From positions 1 through 6,836 of the forward strand of contig JAOUAE010000072.1 in the NCBI GenBank assembly GCA_029861085.1: a DNA stretch of 6,836 bases, in the 5' to 3' direction. The stretch comes from Candidatus Nitrosopumilus sp. GTDB taxonomy: Archaea > Thermoproteota > Nitrososphaeria > Nitrososphaerales > Nitrosopumilaceae. Each line of letters opens with the position of its first letter. Position 1 is the stretch's first letter. This document shows positions 1 to 6,700 of the stretch, one piece after another. Both the position numbers and the translations under genes were made by a program. The notes beneath the pieces were generated by a model. The model worked only from the letters and a program-made list of their open reading frames with translations, was not told the origin of the DNA and did no database searches.

Positions 1-2153
1 CACATTATTCACAAATTGACATGATTGCACGAACTGCAAGAATGGCTGGAAAAAATGTCTATTTTCCAATAGGAATTGACAGAAATGGACTTCCAGTGGA
101 ACTGTACACTGAGAAAAAACACAAAATCAGAATGAGGGAAACAGAAAGAGGTGAATTTCTAAACCTGTGCAGAGAAGCACTAGATGATTTAGAAGCTGAG
201 ATGATTCTAATCATGAAGAGCCTTGGAATCAGCGGAGATTTTGCAAATTACTATAGAACAGATTCAGAGGAATACAGGACACTCACTCAATCAACATTCA
301 TTGATTTGTGGAAAAAAGGGCAGGTGTATCTAGCAAATAGACCTAACAACTATGATTGGGTATCAGGTACTACTATTGCAGATGCAGAAATTATCTATGA
401 AGATCTGCCCACAAAACTAGCTTATATGAAATTCAAAATCAAAGACACAGATCAAGAAATAGTTATTGCAAGTACAAGACCAGAATTACTTTGTGCATGT
501 AAGACCATTATCGTAAATCCTGAAGACAAAAGATACACACAATATATCGGAAAAAAAGTAATTGTTCCAATTACCAATGAAGAAGTTGAATTAAGAACAC
601 ATCATTCAGCCAAACAAGAATTTGGCTCAGGGGCTGTAATGGTATGTAGCTATGGTGATCAAAACGACGTTGCATTGTTTAGAGAACTAGAGTTAGAAGA
701 AATTGTTGCAATTGGATTAGACGGAAGGATGACAAAAGTTGCAGGAGAATATGTAGGATTAAAACCAAAACAGGCAAGAACAAAAATCATTGAAGATTTA
801 GAAACAAATGGATTTTTAGAAAAAACTGAAGATATTGTACACAGGACACCAGTTTCAGAGAGAAGCAAAATACCAATTGAGATTATTCCAATGGAGGAGT
901 ACTATCTCAAACAAAAAGAAGCAGTTGAAAAAATTAAAAATCTAGGTCAAGAAATTACATTTCATCCAACAATGCATAAGCAAATTCTGATGAACTGGTT
1001 GGAATCCATCAACATTGACTGGCCAATATCAAGAAGGAGATACTATGGTACTGAAATCCCCATCTGGTACTGTAAAGCCTGCTCAGAGCCCCATGTTCCA
1101 GAGCCTGGAAAATACTACAAGCCCTGGATGGAAAAGTGCCCAATTAGTAACTGTACAAAATGTGATTCTACAGAATTTGTAGGTGAAGAACGAACCTTTG
1201 ACACATGGATGGACTCTAGTGTATCTCCACTTTTCATTAGCAAGTTTAACAGAGATGACGAATTTTTCAAAAAGGTATATCCTACCTCAATCAGACCACA
1301 AGCAAAAGACATTGTCAGAACATGGCTATACTATACCCTTCTGAGATGTGAGCAGATTACAGGGCAAAAACCATGGTCTGAGGCATGGATAATGGGGTAT
1401 GGACTAGATGAAAAGGGAATGAAGATGAGCAAGAGCAAGGGAAATGCAATAGATCCATTGCCGGTGATTGAAAAATCAGGTGCTGACACCTTTAGATTTT
1501 GGAGTGCAAGTGAGATTAATCACGGATATGACTTTAGATGTAACGAACAAAAAATCGAGTCAACCAAGAAATTCCTCAGCAAGCTATGGAATGTATCAAG
1601 ATTCTTGTCTAGTTTTCCAGTCATAAAATCAGGAAAACTTTTTGCATCAGACAAATGGATTTTATCAGAACTGGACAACCTAATAAAGGAATGCAAGCGC
1701 GGATATGATGAATACAACTTTTTTGTTCCTGCAATTGCAATTAGAGAGTTTACGTGGAATTTGTTTGCAGCTCACTATATTGAAATGGTAAAAGGCAGAG
1801 CATACGGAATTGGTTTTTCGGATGAGGAAAGAGATGGTGCAATATTTACACTGCACAAGGTACTATCAACAATTTTAAAATTATTGGCACCAATAACACC
1901 ATTTATCACTGAGCATCTTTGGAAAATTTTGTATTCAGAGAAAAGCATCCACAAAGAAAAACAAGTAGAATCAGAATCATCACCTCTTGAAGACTTTACA
2001 CAGTTTACAAAAGAGATTACAGAGTTTAACTCTAAGGTTTGGAACGAAAAGAAAAACAAAGATCTATCATTAAAGGACTCCATTGCAGTACCTGTTCCAG
2101 AGAATTTGTCTGCATTTTCAAAAGATTTTACAGCAATGCATAACTTAGAATAA
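1..2153 (+). CDS. valS: Valyl-tRNA synthetase, archaeal type, 5' end cut by window
   Basis: Class Ia aminoacyl-tRNA synthetase that joins valine to tRNA-Val in the cytoplasm and hydrolyses mischarged threonyl-tRNA. The frame is open from base 3; the first ATG (base 21) is internal, because the sequence around it is the Rossmann-fold stretch that follows the HIGH motif (FPIGIDRNGLPVE). HIGH itself lies off the left edge, so roughly 50 residues are probably missing. Counting from that ATG: the CP1 editing domain spans about 145-290, with STRPE at 151-155, GSGAV at 202-206 and acidic residues D213/D216; WPISRRRYYG is at 334-343; zinc-type cysteine pairs are C351/C354 and C378/C381; DTWMDSS at 394-400 is typical of ValRS rather than IleRS or LeuRS; KMSKS is at 468-472. 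A helical anticodon-binding region follows to about 670. The long C-terminal coiled coil of bacterial ValRS is absent, as is usual in archaea. Identification is firm. Confidence 0.96.
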   Translation, partial: HYSQIDMIARTARMAGKNVYFPIGIDRNGLPVELYTEKKHKIRMRETERGEFLNLCREALDDLEAEMILIMKSLGISGDFANYYRTDSEEYRTLTQSTFIDLWKKGQVYLANRPNNYDWVSGTTIADAEIIYEDLPTKLAYMKFKIKDTDQEIVIASTRPELLCACKTIIVNPEDKRYTQYIGKKVIVPITNEEVELRTHHSAKQEFGSGAVMVCSYGDQNDVALFRELELEEIVAIGLDGRMTKVAGEYVGLKPKQARTKIIEDLETNGFLEKTEDIVHRTPVSERSKIPIEIIPMEEYYLKQKEAVEKIKNLGQEITFHPTMHKQILMNWLESINIDWPISRRRYYGTEIPIWYCKACSEPHVPEPGKYYKPWMEKCPISNCTKCDSTEFVGEERTFDTWMDSSVSPLFISKFNRDDEFFKKVYPTSIRPQAKDIVRTWLYYTLLRCEQITGQKPWSEAWIMGYGLDEKGMKMSKSKGNAIDPLPVIEKSGADTFRFWSASEINHGYDFRCNEQKIESTKKFLSKLWNVSRFLSSFPVIKSGKLFASDKWILSELDNLIKECKRGYDEYNFFVPAIAIREFTWNLFAAHYIEMVKGRAYGIGFSDEERDGAIFTLHKVLSTILKLLAPITPFITEHLWKILYSEKSIHKEKQVESESSPLEDFTQFTKEITEFNSKVWNEKKNKDLSLKDSIAVPVPENLSAFSKDFTAMHNLE

Positions 2154-2163
2154 TTATCATCAA

Positions 2164-2184
2164 TCAAGTTCTTAGAGATCTTGA
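2164..2184. other. Small hairpin 11 nt after the valS stop
   Basis: Two 9-nt arms (2164-2172 and 2176-2184) pair except for one T-T mismatch around a 3-nt loop. No T-run follows on the + strand, so it is not a convincing terminator. It could be a 3'-end processing or stability element for valS mRNA, or chance. The rest of the 152-nt gap to the next gene holds no recognisable gene. Confidence 0.3.
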
Positions 2185-2282
2185 ATGAGTTACGACTGAC
2201 AAAGATGTCTAGAATTTAGTTACGTCGATTGATAGCATCTGTAATTACAGAAGAAGAATGTCAATAGACATGTTTTGCATTA

Positions 2283-2300
2283 TGAAATTAAAGAAAAAGA
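2283..2300 (-). terminator. Candidate T-rich terminator of the secreted-protein gene
   Basis: Read on the minus strand, a pyrimidine-rich stretch with runs of five and three T begins a few bases after the TGA stop at 2306-2308. Archaeal RNA polymerase commonly terminates at T-rich tracts without a hairpin. Assignment rests on position and composition only. Confidence 0.4.
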
Positions 2301-2305
2301 GAGGA

Positions 2306-3652
2306 TCATGTAGTATCCGTACATATCTGTGTTGCAGCTACTGCATCAACATCAAATCCATCACCCCAATTTGGAGGAGAATCATCAGTTATCCTCACAT
2401 GTGTGATGCAACCTGCATCAGACAGATCATAGCCATATTCATGAACAATTGAGCCATCGTTGTGATATTGGGTTTGTTTAAGCAAAGTCCAATTCTTTCC
2501 ATCCGAACTTACTTCAATTGTAGCAATCTCTCTAATTGTTTTCTCGGCACTTGCCTCATATACAATTAGTTTTCCGCCAACAGTTTCAGAGAATCCAAGA
2601 GTTACTTGTCCTTGTCTGCCTAGGGCCAATGAATTGTAGGTATTAGTGTGTGAATTGGGTTCATTTAGTGCATTTACAGGAATAGAATTGATGTCATTTA
2701 CTTTGGATCCTTTATGCCCATTTCCCTGAATGTAGTCTGAAATCCAGTTGACAAAGTGCAATGAATCATTGTCTTTTTGTTCCAAAACAGTTTGATGAAT
2801 AGTACCATCTTGCTTCTGCTCTAGTTCCTTAATCTTGTTTTTGAGCAGTTGTATCTCATTGATTAGATTTTGGATGATTGTTTCTTTGGAATCAATATTG
2901 TCATTTGTGTTGTTGTTACTCTCATCCAAAGGTTTCACAGTCTCATTAGTTGAACTATTTGAGGATGAATTTACATTTGGGGCATATGTAGTATAGTCTA
3001 CAAATGAGATGGCAGATTTGGATTCATCATCAAATCTTGGGAGTTTTCCTTCACTGCTAAAATTTTGTTGGATTGCAGAATCAGAGAATCCGGCTTCGAT
3101 GTTAAGATCCTCTACTAGTTGAATCATATCGACTCTTGGAATCTTTGCTGCCTCATGGTATGCATTTCTTGCATCCAGTAGACTTCCTCCATTCTTGAAA
3201 ACTTCTTTCATTGCGTTTCTTGCGTCATTTACTCTGTCCTCCTTGTAATCAAATAGACCCTGGAAGACAAATTTTGTTTCATCGTTTGAGACTTTGTCTA
3301 GAAATCTGTTAAAAGATTTAAGTGGTGTGAAATCCTCGTTGTCTTTGAACATTTGTTGTAATTCTTTTTCTGCTATACTCTTTGCCATACTTCGCTGATC
3401 ATCGATCAGTTGTTTCTGAACATTTTGTTTCTGAATATCAGCAAACTCTTTTTTTGATTGTTCCATATTCTCAAGAATTTTTACAAGAAAAGGGTCATTT
3501 TTAATTCTGTCAGATGCGATCGGGATAAATTCATTTTCAGCATCATCTGCAAATGCATGTTGGATACTATACATTCCAGAAAATAGCATGAGTAAGGCAA
3601 ATGAAGATGCAAAAAATATTTGCTTTGTTGATGTTTGGTAATTACATGTCAT
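2306..3652 (-). CDS. Exported modular protein: helical domain, coiled coil, discoidin-like C-terminal domain
   Basis: 448-residue protein of unknown function, probably secreted or attached to the cell surface. Residues 1-35 form a Sec signal peptide: K10, a hydrophobic core at 12-30 and an AFA cleavage site before D36. Residues 40-200 are charged and mainly helical, with the motif DARNA twice (143-147 and 160-164). Residues 225-255 are a Ser/Asn/Thr-rich linker with N-glycosylation sequons at N228, N232, N236 and N247. A coiled coil follows, with hydrophobic residues at 260, 263, 267, 270, 274 and 277. The C-terminal part (about 295-445) has features of a discoidin-like beta-sandwich: LGRQGQVTLGF, VEVSSDGKNWT-like spacing, and GDGFDVDAV at 430-438. 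The mature protein has exactly two cysteines, C415 and C444, which could form a disulfide. No transmembrane or lipobox anchor is visible. The ATG is supported by a TATA-like box 26 nt upstream. The gene is transcribed alone, convergent with valS. Ligand and role cannot be read from the sequence. Confidence 0.9.
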   Translation of the reverse strand: MTCNYQTSTKQIFFASSFALLMLFSGMYSIQHAFADDAENEFIPIASDRIKNDPFLVKILENMEQSKKEFADIQKQNVQKQLIDDQRSMAKSIAEKELQQMFKDNEDFTPLKSFNRFLDKVSNDETKFVFQGLFDYKEDRVNDARNAMKEVFKNGGSLLDARNAYHEAAKIPRVDMIQLVEDLNIEAGFSDSAIQQNFSSEGKLPRFDDESKSAISFVDYTTYAPNVNSSSNSSTNETVKPLDESNNNTNDNIDSKETIIQNLINEIQLLKNKIKELEQKQDGTIHQTVLEQKDNDSLHFVNWISDYIQGNGHKGSKVNDINSIPVNALNEPNSHTNTYNSLALGRQGQVTLGFSETVGGKLIVYEASAEKTIREIATIEVSSDGKNWTLLKQTQYHNDGSIVHEYGYDLSDAGCITHVRITDDSPPNWGDGFDVDAVAATQICTDTT

Positions 3653-3673
3653 TAAAAAAAGGAATTAAAAATT

Positions 3674-3682
3674 GCATATAAC
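3674..3682 (-). promoter_or_regulatory. TATA-like box for the secreted-protein gene
   Basis: Minus-strand GTTATATGC, centred 26 nt upstream of the ATG at 3652-3650. That is the archaeal TATA-to-start-site distance, so the transcript is probably leaderless. No Shine-Dalgarno motif lies before the ATG, which agrees. Confidence 0.6.
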
Positions 3683-3841
3683 TAACTAGAAGAAATTATC
3701 AGTAACAATAGTACTAACAATTTTCATTTAGAACAGGAGTAATGAAAGAAATTTGACGTGCAATTTAAAAACCATAATTTAGTTAAGCATTAATTTCATC
3801 TGATGTACTATAGTTTCTCGATTTTTAGTTTCATTCCATAC

Positions 3842-3860
3842 AAAACAATAAAAAAAGAAA
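3842..3860 (-). terminator. T-rich terminator of the VOC gene
   Basis: The minus strand directly after the TAA stop (3863-3861) runs TTTCTTTTTTTATTGTTTT, with a 7-T run and a 4-T run. This is a typical hairpin-free archaeal terminator. The remaining 3660-3840 carries the promoter of the downstream minus-strand gene and no other feature I can support. Confidence 0.6.
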
Positions 3861-4331
3861 TTATGATCCATGTTGTTTTGCCATGAATTCTTCAGCAGCT
3901 TTGTACATCTCTTCAGGTAATACGTCTATTTTATGAGTAGCAATTGCCCATGAATGCCCAAACGGATCAAGTACGCTACCAAATCTGTCTCCCCAGAACA
4001 TATCCATCATCGGCATTGTTGGTGTGGCTCCTGCCTCTATTGCTTTGTTGTATACCTTGTCTGCATCTTCTACATACAGGTGAATTGTAGTTGAAGTACC
4101 ACCTACTGTAGTGGGAGAACGAGTACCCATCTGTGGAAATTCATCAGACATCATTACAAAAGAGTCACCAATCTGAATCATAGCATGCATTGTCTTGCCG
4201 TCTGGTGTAGGCATCTGATAGATTTCCTTTGCATCAAAGGCTTTTTTGTAAAATTCTATTGCCTCTTTGGAGCTGTTTAGAACAATTGATGGAGTTATAG
4301 TGTGAAATCCATCAGGTATTGATTTTACCAT
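3861..4331 (-). CDS. PhnB-like VOC (glyoxalase/bleomycin-resistance) superfamily protein
   Basis: 156-residue cytoplasmic protein with the two beta-alpha-beta-beta-beta modules of the vicinal oxygen chelate superfamily. Module 1 (about 10-62) carries SSKEAIEFYKKAF (20-32), a typical first helix, and HAMIQIGDSFVMMSDE. Module 2 (about 80-134) carries TIHLYVEDADKVYNKAIEAG (82-101), then FWGDRFGSVLDPFGHSWAIATH (112-133), the signature of the PhnB-like branch. Candidate metal or ligand residues are H10, H49, H84 and H126. VOC proteins include glyoxalases, dioxygenases, epimerases and antibiotic-binding proteins, and this branch has no settled reaction, so no substrate is given. The ATG is supported by a TATA-like box 24-25 nt upstream, and length is normal for the family. 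It is divergent from the glutamine synthetase gene; whether the two are functionally linked is unknown. Confidence 0.93.
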   Translation of the reverse strand: MVKSIPDGFHTITPSIVLNSSKEAIEFYKKAFDAKEIYQMPTPDGKTMHAMIQIGDSFVMMSDEFPQMGTRSPTTVGGTSTTIHLYVEDADKVYNKAIEAGATPTMPMMDMFWGDRFGSVLDPFGHSWAIATHKIDVLPEEMYKAAEEFMAKQHGS

Positions 4332-4352
4332 AACTATACTGAATAAAGTATC

Positions 4353-4358
4353 TTAAAA
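4353..4358 (-). promoter_or_regulatory. TATA-like box for the VOC gene
   Basis: Minus-strand TTTTAA within CTTTTAAGA, centred 24-25 nt upstream of the ATG at 4331-4329. The spacing predicts a leaderless or nearly leaderless transcript. No ribosome binding site is visible. Confidence 0.5.
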
Positions 4359-4383
4359 GATTTTAATCTAATTCAATGTCCTG

Positions 4384-4404
4384 TGAAATCATTTTATAAT
4401 TTCA
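4384..4404. repeat. Inverted repeat in the divergent VOC/glutamine synthetase promoter region
   Basis: TGAAAT (4384-4389) and ATTTCA (4399-4404) are perfect inverted arms separated by 9 nt. They lie between the TATA-like boxes of the two divergent genes, about 26 nt from the VOC box and 10 nt from the first box of the glutamine synthetase gene. Arm centres are 15 bp apart. This position would suit an operator for a dimeric regulator, but six-base arms in A+T-rich DNA can arise by chance. Confidence 0.3.
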
Positions 4405-4413
4405 TAGTCAATT

Positions 4414-4430
4414 GATATATCCAACCTATA
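4414..4430 (+). promoter_or_regulatory. Candidate TATA region for the glutamine synthetase gene
   Basis: Two TATA-like elements lie upstream of the TTG start at 4451: GATATAT (4414-4420) and CCTATA (4425-4430). The first predicts a start site near 4442 and a leader of about 9 nt. The second predicts a start site at or next to the TTG, giving a leaderless message. The sequence alone does not choose between them. Confidence 0.45.
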
Positions 4431-4450
4431 CCAATATGTAATTAGAAAAA

Positions 4451-5833
4451 TTGACATCTGTTAAAATTGTTCTAGAACAAATTAGAAAATCCAAAGTAAA
4501 ATGGATTAGAATACAATTTTGTAATCCTTTCGGGTTGTTACATCAGCTTAGCATTCCATCAGCAGAGATAAATTCAAAATCTTTTGTTGATGGCCTTCCA
4601 TTAGATGGCAGTTCCATAGCAGGATTTACAGATATTGAAAAATCGGATGTCATACTTGTTCCTGATCCTTCTACCTTTGCTATTTTACCAGACTATTTTG
4701 ATACTGATCACCAAGACCCACCATACATTTCAAAATCTGCTAGAATGTTTGCATTTGTACACAAAGGTTATGGGGGGGGACAGTTCTCTCTAGACTCTAG
4801 ATTCATAATACAAAAAGCAGAAAATTTTGCAAAAAAATCAGGATTTGAAAAAAGCTATTGGGCCGCAGAACTAGAATTTTTTATATTTGATGAAATACTA
4901 GATCAAAAAAACAGATCACCTATTATTTCAAAAGAAGCTCCATGGGTTTCAAGTAACATCGAAGATCGAATAAATTTTAAAAAAGGATATTATCGAGACT
5001 CTCCCTCTGATGCCTTGGTAAATTTTCGAGATGAAGTCTGTGACGTGTTACAAGAAAATTTTAAAATAAAAACAATTGCACATCATCACGAAGTAGCAAC
5101 AGCAGGGCAAAGTGAAATTGTTCTTGCTCACACTGGACTAGTGGAAATGGCAGACAGTTTTGTTACTGGAATGAAGACAATTCGTGAGATTGCATCCAAG
5201 AGAGGTAAAATTGCAAGCTTTAATCCCAAACCAATGCCTGAAGACAATGGATCTGCAGTGCATATCAATCAGAGCCTCTGGAAGACAAACAAAAAAGGGT
5301 CGTCTAATGCGTTTTATGATGCTTCTGAGAAATATGCTGAATTAAGCCAAACTGCTCATTATTACATTGGAGGACTTTTGGAGCATGCAAAAGCTCTCTG
5401 TGCAATTACAAACCCCACACATCAATCATACAAACGACTTGTCCCAGGATATGAGGCCCCAACCAATATCGCTTGGGGGAAAATGAATCGCTCAGTTAGT
5501 GTACGAATTCCAGCACATAACAAAAAAAGACCTGAAAATAAAAGAATAGAGTATAGACCTCCTGATCCTACATCTAATGTTTATCTTGTAGAGTCTGCCC
5601 TTTTGCTTGCAGGTTTGGACGGGGTGAAAAAGAAAATACAACCTCCTGATCCAGTTGATGTGAATACCTACAAACTATCAGATAGTGAAATGAAAAAATT
5701 CTCAATAACAAAACTTCCAACTTCTTTGAATGAATCAATTACTGCACTATTATCTGATAACAATTTTCTCAAACCTATACTTGGAGAGGATTTCCTTGAA
5801 ATATATCTGAGTAATTTGAAGTTACTAAAATGA
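4451..5833 (+). CDS. glnA: Type I glutamine synthetase family protein (GlnA paralogue)
   Basis: Glutamine synthetase condenses glutamate and ammonia with ATP; the active enzyme is a cytoplasmic dodecamer. This 460-residue protein aligns over the whole GS-I length. Beta-grasp domain: LDGSSIAGF at 51-59 (D52, S55). Catalytic domain: AELEFF with E140/E142, HHHEVATAGQSE at 211-222 (E214, E222), NGSAVH at 266-271 (H271), NPTHQSYKRLVPGYEAP at 321-337 (R329, E335), NRSVSVRIP at 346-354 (R347, R352), and E367/R369. All positions that bind metal, glutamate and ATP in known GS-I enzymes appear kept. Differences: FMPKP is FNPKP, the His-loop GSGMH is GSAVH, and D61 sits where GS-I-alpha enzymes have the arginine for glutamine feedback. 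Residues 155-185 hold an insert like that of GS-I-beta. Y407 lies in the NxYxL context of the bacterial adenylylation site. The start is TTG: the only upstream in-frame ATG (4436) is followed at once by a stop. Nitrososphaerota often carry several such genes, so this may be a secondary one; related ligases (gamma-glutamylamine synthetases) are less likely. Confidence 0.92.
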   Translation: MTSVKIVLEQIRKSKVKWIRIQFCNPFGLLHQLSIPSAEINSKSFVDGLPLDGSSIAGFTDIEKSDVILVPDPSTFAILPDYFDTDHQDPPYISKSARMFAFVHKGYGGGQFSLDSRFIIQKAENFAKKSGFEKSYWAAELEFFIFDEILDQKNRSPIISKEAPWVSSNIEDRINFKKGYYRDSPSDALVNFRDEVCDVLQENFKIKTIAHHHEVATAGQSEIVLAHTGLVEMADSFVTGMKTIREIASKRGKIASFNPKPMPEDNGSAVHINQSLWKTNKKGSSNAFYDASEKYAELSQTAHYYIGGLLEHAKALCAITNPTHQSYKRLVPGYEAPTNIAWGKMNRSVSVRIPAHNKKRPENKRIEYRPPDPTSNVYLVESALLLAGLDGVKKKIQPPDPVDVNTYKLSDSEMKKFSITKLPTSLNESITALLSDNNFLKPILGEDFLEIYLSNLKLLK

Positions 5834-6036
5834 AAATTTGTCACGTAATAGGGCAAAACTTTGCTTCTAACTATATCCCCATACATGTTGTGCTGGGGTT
5901 AGAGCAGAGCAATGAGAATTAACTCGTCCAAAAGAATAATCTAACAAGTTCTTGAGTTACCTAATAAAAAACACAGTATGAATTTTAAAAATTTGCAAAT
6001 ATTTCAGATTTAGATTTTAAATCATAGTTAAAAAAA

Positions 6037-6070
6037 TTTCATTTTTTCTTCTATTCAAATCATTTTATTT
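6037..6070 (+). terminator. T-rich tract, possible distal terminator of the glutamine synthetase transcript
   Basis: Plus-strand stretch with runs of three, six, two and four T about 200 nt after the glutamine synthetase stop codon. It is the first strong T-rich tract downstream of that gene; nothing T-rich lies directly after the stop. If used, the mRNA would have a 3' untranslated region of about 200 nt containing the two small stem-loops near 5854-5898. Support is composition only. Confidence 0.3.
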
Positions 6071-6086
6071 AAATTCAATTGTAATC

Positions 6087-6156
6087 AAAAAATACCCGTA
6101 ACAAGTGCAATTGATGCATTTGCAATTGATATTTTCAGAAAAAATCAAAACGGGTA
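6087..6156 (-). terminator. Inverted repeat plus T-run after the jelly-roll gene
   Basis: On the minus strand, directly after the TAA stop, TACCCGT (6156-6150) pairs with ACGGGTA (6099-6093) and is followed by six T (6092-6087). The 50-nt interior contains two CAATTG palindromes (6123-6128 and 6108-6113) that can pair as a second stem with a 9-nt loop. CAATTG belongs to a 10-bp direct repeat, TGCAATTGAT, at 6106-6115 and 6121-6130. Stem, T-run and position fit a terminator for the minus-strand gene; the long interior is unusual. Confidence 0.5.
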
Positions 6157-6157
6157 G

Positions 6158-6679
6158 TTATTCTTCTACCCATATTTTTTTGGTACCCTTTTCTGTTGAC
6201 ATCCAATGGCCCTCCATTCCATCTTTTATCTTGTGTGCAGAGAATATGATACTTGGAATTAGTGGTCTGCCTTGGGTTTTAATTGCCTCTATTCCCAGAC
6301 CTTCTCCAGTTTTTTCCACAGCCATCATCACATTGAGGGTATCTCCAGCATTAAATGGCATCATAGTTTGATTGACTATGACATCTTTGTTCTCATTTGT
6401 TTGAAGTACGCAACGAACATTTGAATTTGATATGTCCCTACCATTTTTTCTCAACCAAAAATCGACACTACTTGCTCCATCCCCAGACAATCGCCCTACT
6501 TGTGGTGCGGCTATTATCACATATGTACCAGATTTCTCCATCACAATATCTGCAGGATGATCATTAGAATGCCTAATTCCTGAAATTGAATCATTTTGAT
6601 CCATGAAAACAGACACGGGTTCTATTGTGTTTGGTCTTTGGTCTATCGTACTAATTATTTGTGCAAATTCTATTGTCAT
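6158..6679 (-). CDS. Small C1q/TNF-like jelly-roll protein, function unknown
   Basis: 173-residue protein, probably cytoplasmic, since no signal peptide or membrane segment is visible. The pattern resembles C1q/TNF-like beta-sandwich domains seen in phage structural and bacterial surface proteins: SGTYVIIAAPQVGRL from residue 50, then VDFWLRKNGRDISNSNVR at 72-89, then NAGDTLNVMM at 110-119, where a turn leads to a late strand. The GTY...WLRKNG...GD order is the basis for the call, which is an inference from pattern. The C-terminal tail (135-173) is charged and ends in WVEE. There is one cysteine (C90). The frame stays open to a TTG at 6742, giving 194 residues, but the ATG at 6679 is preferred: a TATA-like box lies 25 nt before it, the extra 21 residues do not look like part of the domain, and the TTG lies within a tandem repeat better explained as promoter DNA. 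Proteins of this fold often trimerise; no partner is evident here. Confidence 0.82.
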   Translation of the reverse strand: MTIEFAQIISTIDQRPNTIEPVSVFMDQNDSISGIRHSNDHPADIVMEKSGTYVIIAAPQVGRLSGDGASSVDFWLRKNGRDISNSNVRCVLQTNENKDVIVNQTMMPFNAGDTLNVMMAVEKTGEGLGIEAIKTQGRPLIPSIIFSAHKIKDGMEGHWMSTEKGTKKIWVEE

Positions 6680-6700
6680 ATTGTATGAAGTAATTACTTT

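Larger units (their letters stand above)
5834..6157. other. 324-nt convergent intergenic region, no gene seen
   Basis: Gap between the ends of the glutamine synthetase and jelly-roll genes. Near the glutamine synthetase end are two short stem-loops: GCAA/TTGC at 5854-5864 with a 3-4 nt loop, and CCCCA/TGGGG (5877-5881 and 5894-5898) with a 12-nt loop. Neither is followed by a T-run. Bases 5960-6090 are very A+T-rich. The right end holds the inverted repeat described as a terminator. I looked for tRNA (T-arm GTTCRANTC), C/D-box and SRP RNA signatures and saw none. Confidence 0.5.

Noticed and set aside
1775..2167. 130-codon open frame on the minus strand
   Set aside because: It lies almost wholly opposite valS, whose frame has clear family motifs. 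The product has no recognisable domain and no promoter signal was evident.
2258..2452. 64-codon open frame on the plus strand
   Set aside because: Opposite the C-terminal domain of the secreted-protein gene, which carries the conserved GDGFDVDAV motif. The product is Cys/Ile-rich with no domain, as expected of a shadow frame.
4436..4438. ATG as start of the glutamine synthetase gene
   Set aside because: It is in frame, but the next codon is TAA.
5668..5886. 72-codon open frame on the minus strand
   Set aside because: Mostly opposite the conserved 3' end of the glutamine synthetase gene; no promoter or domain.
5870..5950. Possible tRNA or small structured RNA
   Set aside because: Contains short stems, but no acceptor pairing, no T-arm consensus and no C/D-box motifs, so not annotated as an RNA gene.
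6106..6130. Start of a CRISPR-like or minisatellite array
   Set aside because: Only two 10-bp copies 15 nt apart, with no further units; better explained as part of the terminator-like structure.
6105..6371. 88-codon open frame on the plus strand
   Set aside because: Opposite the jelly-roll gene and across its terminator-like repeat; no domain in the product.
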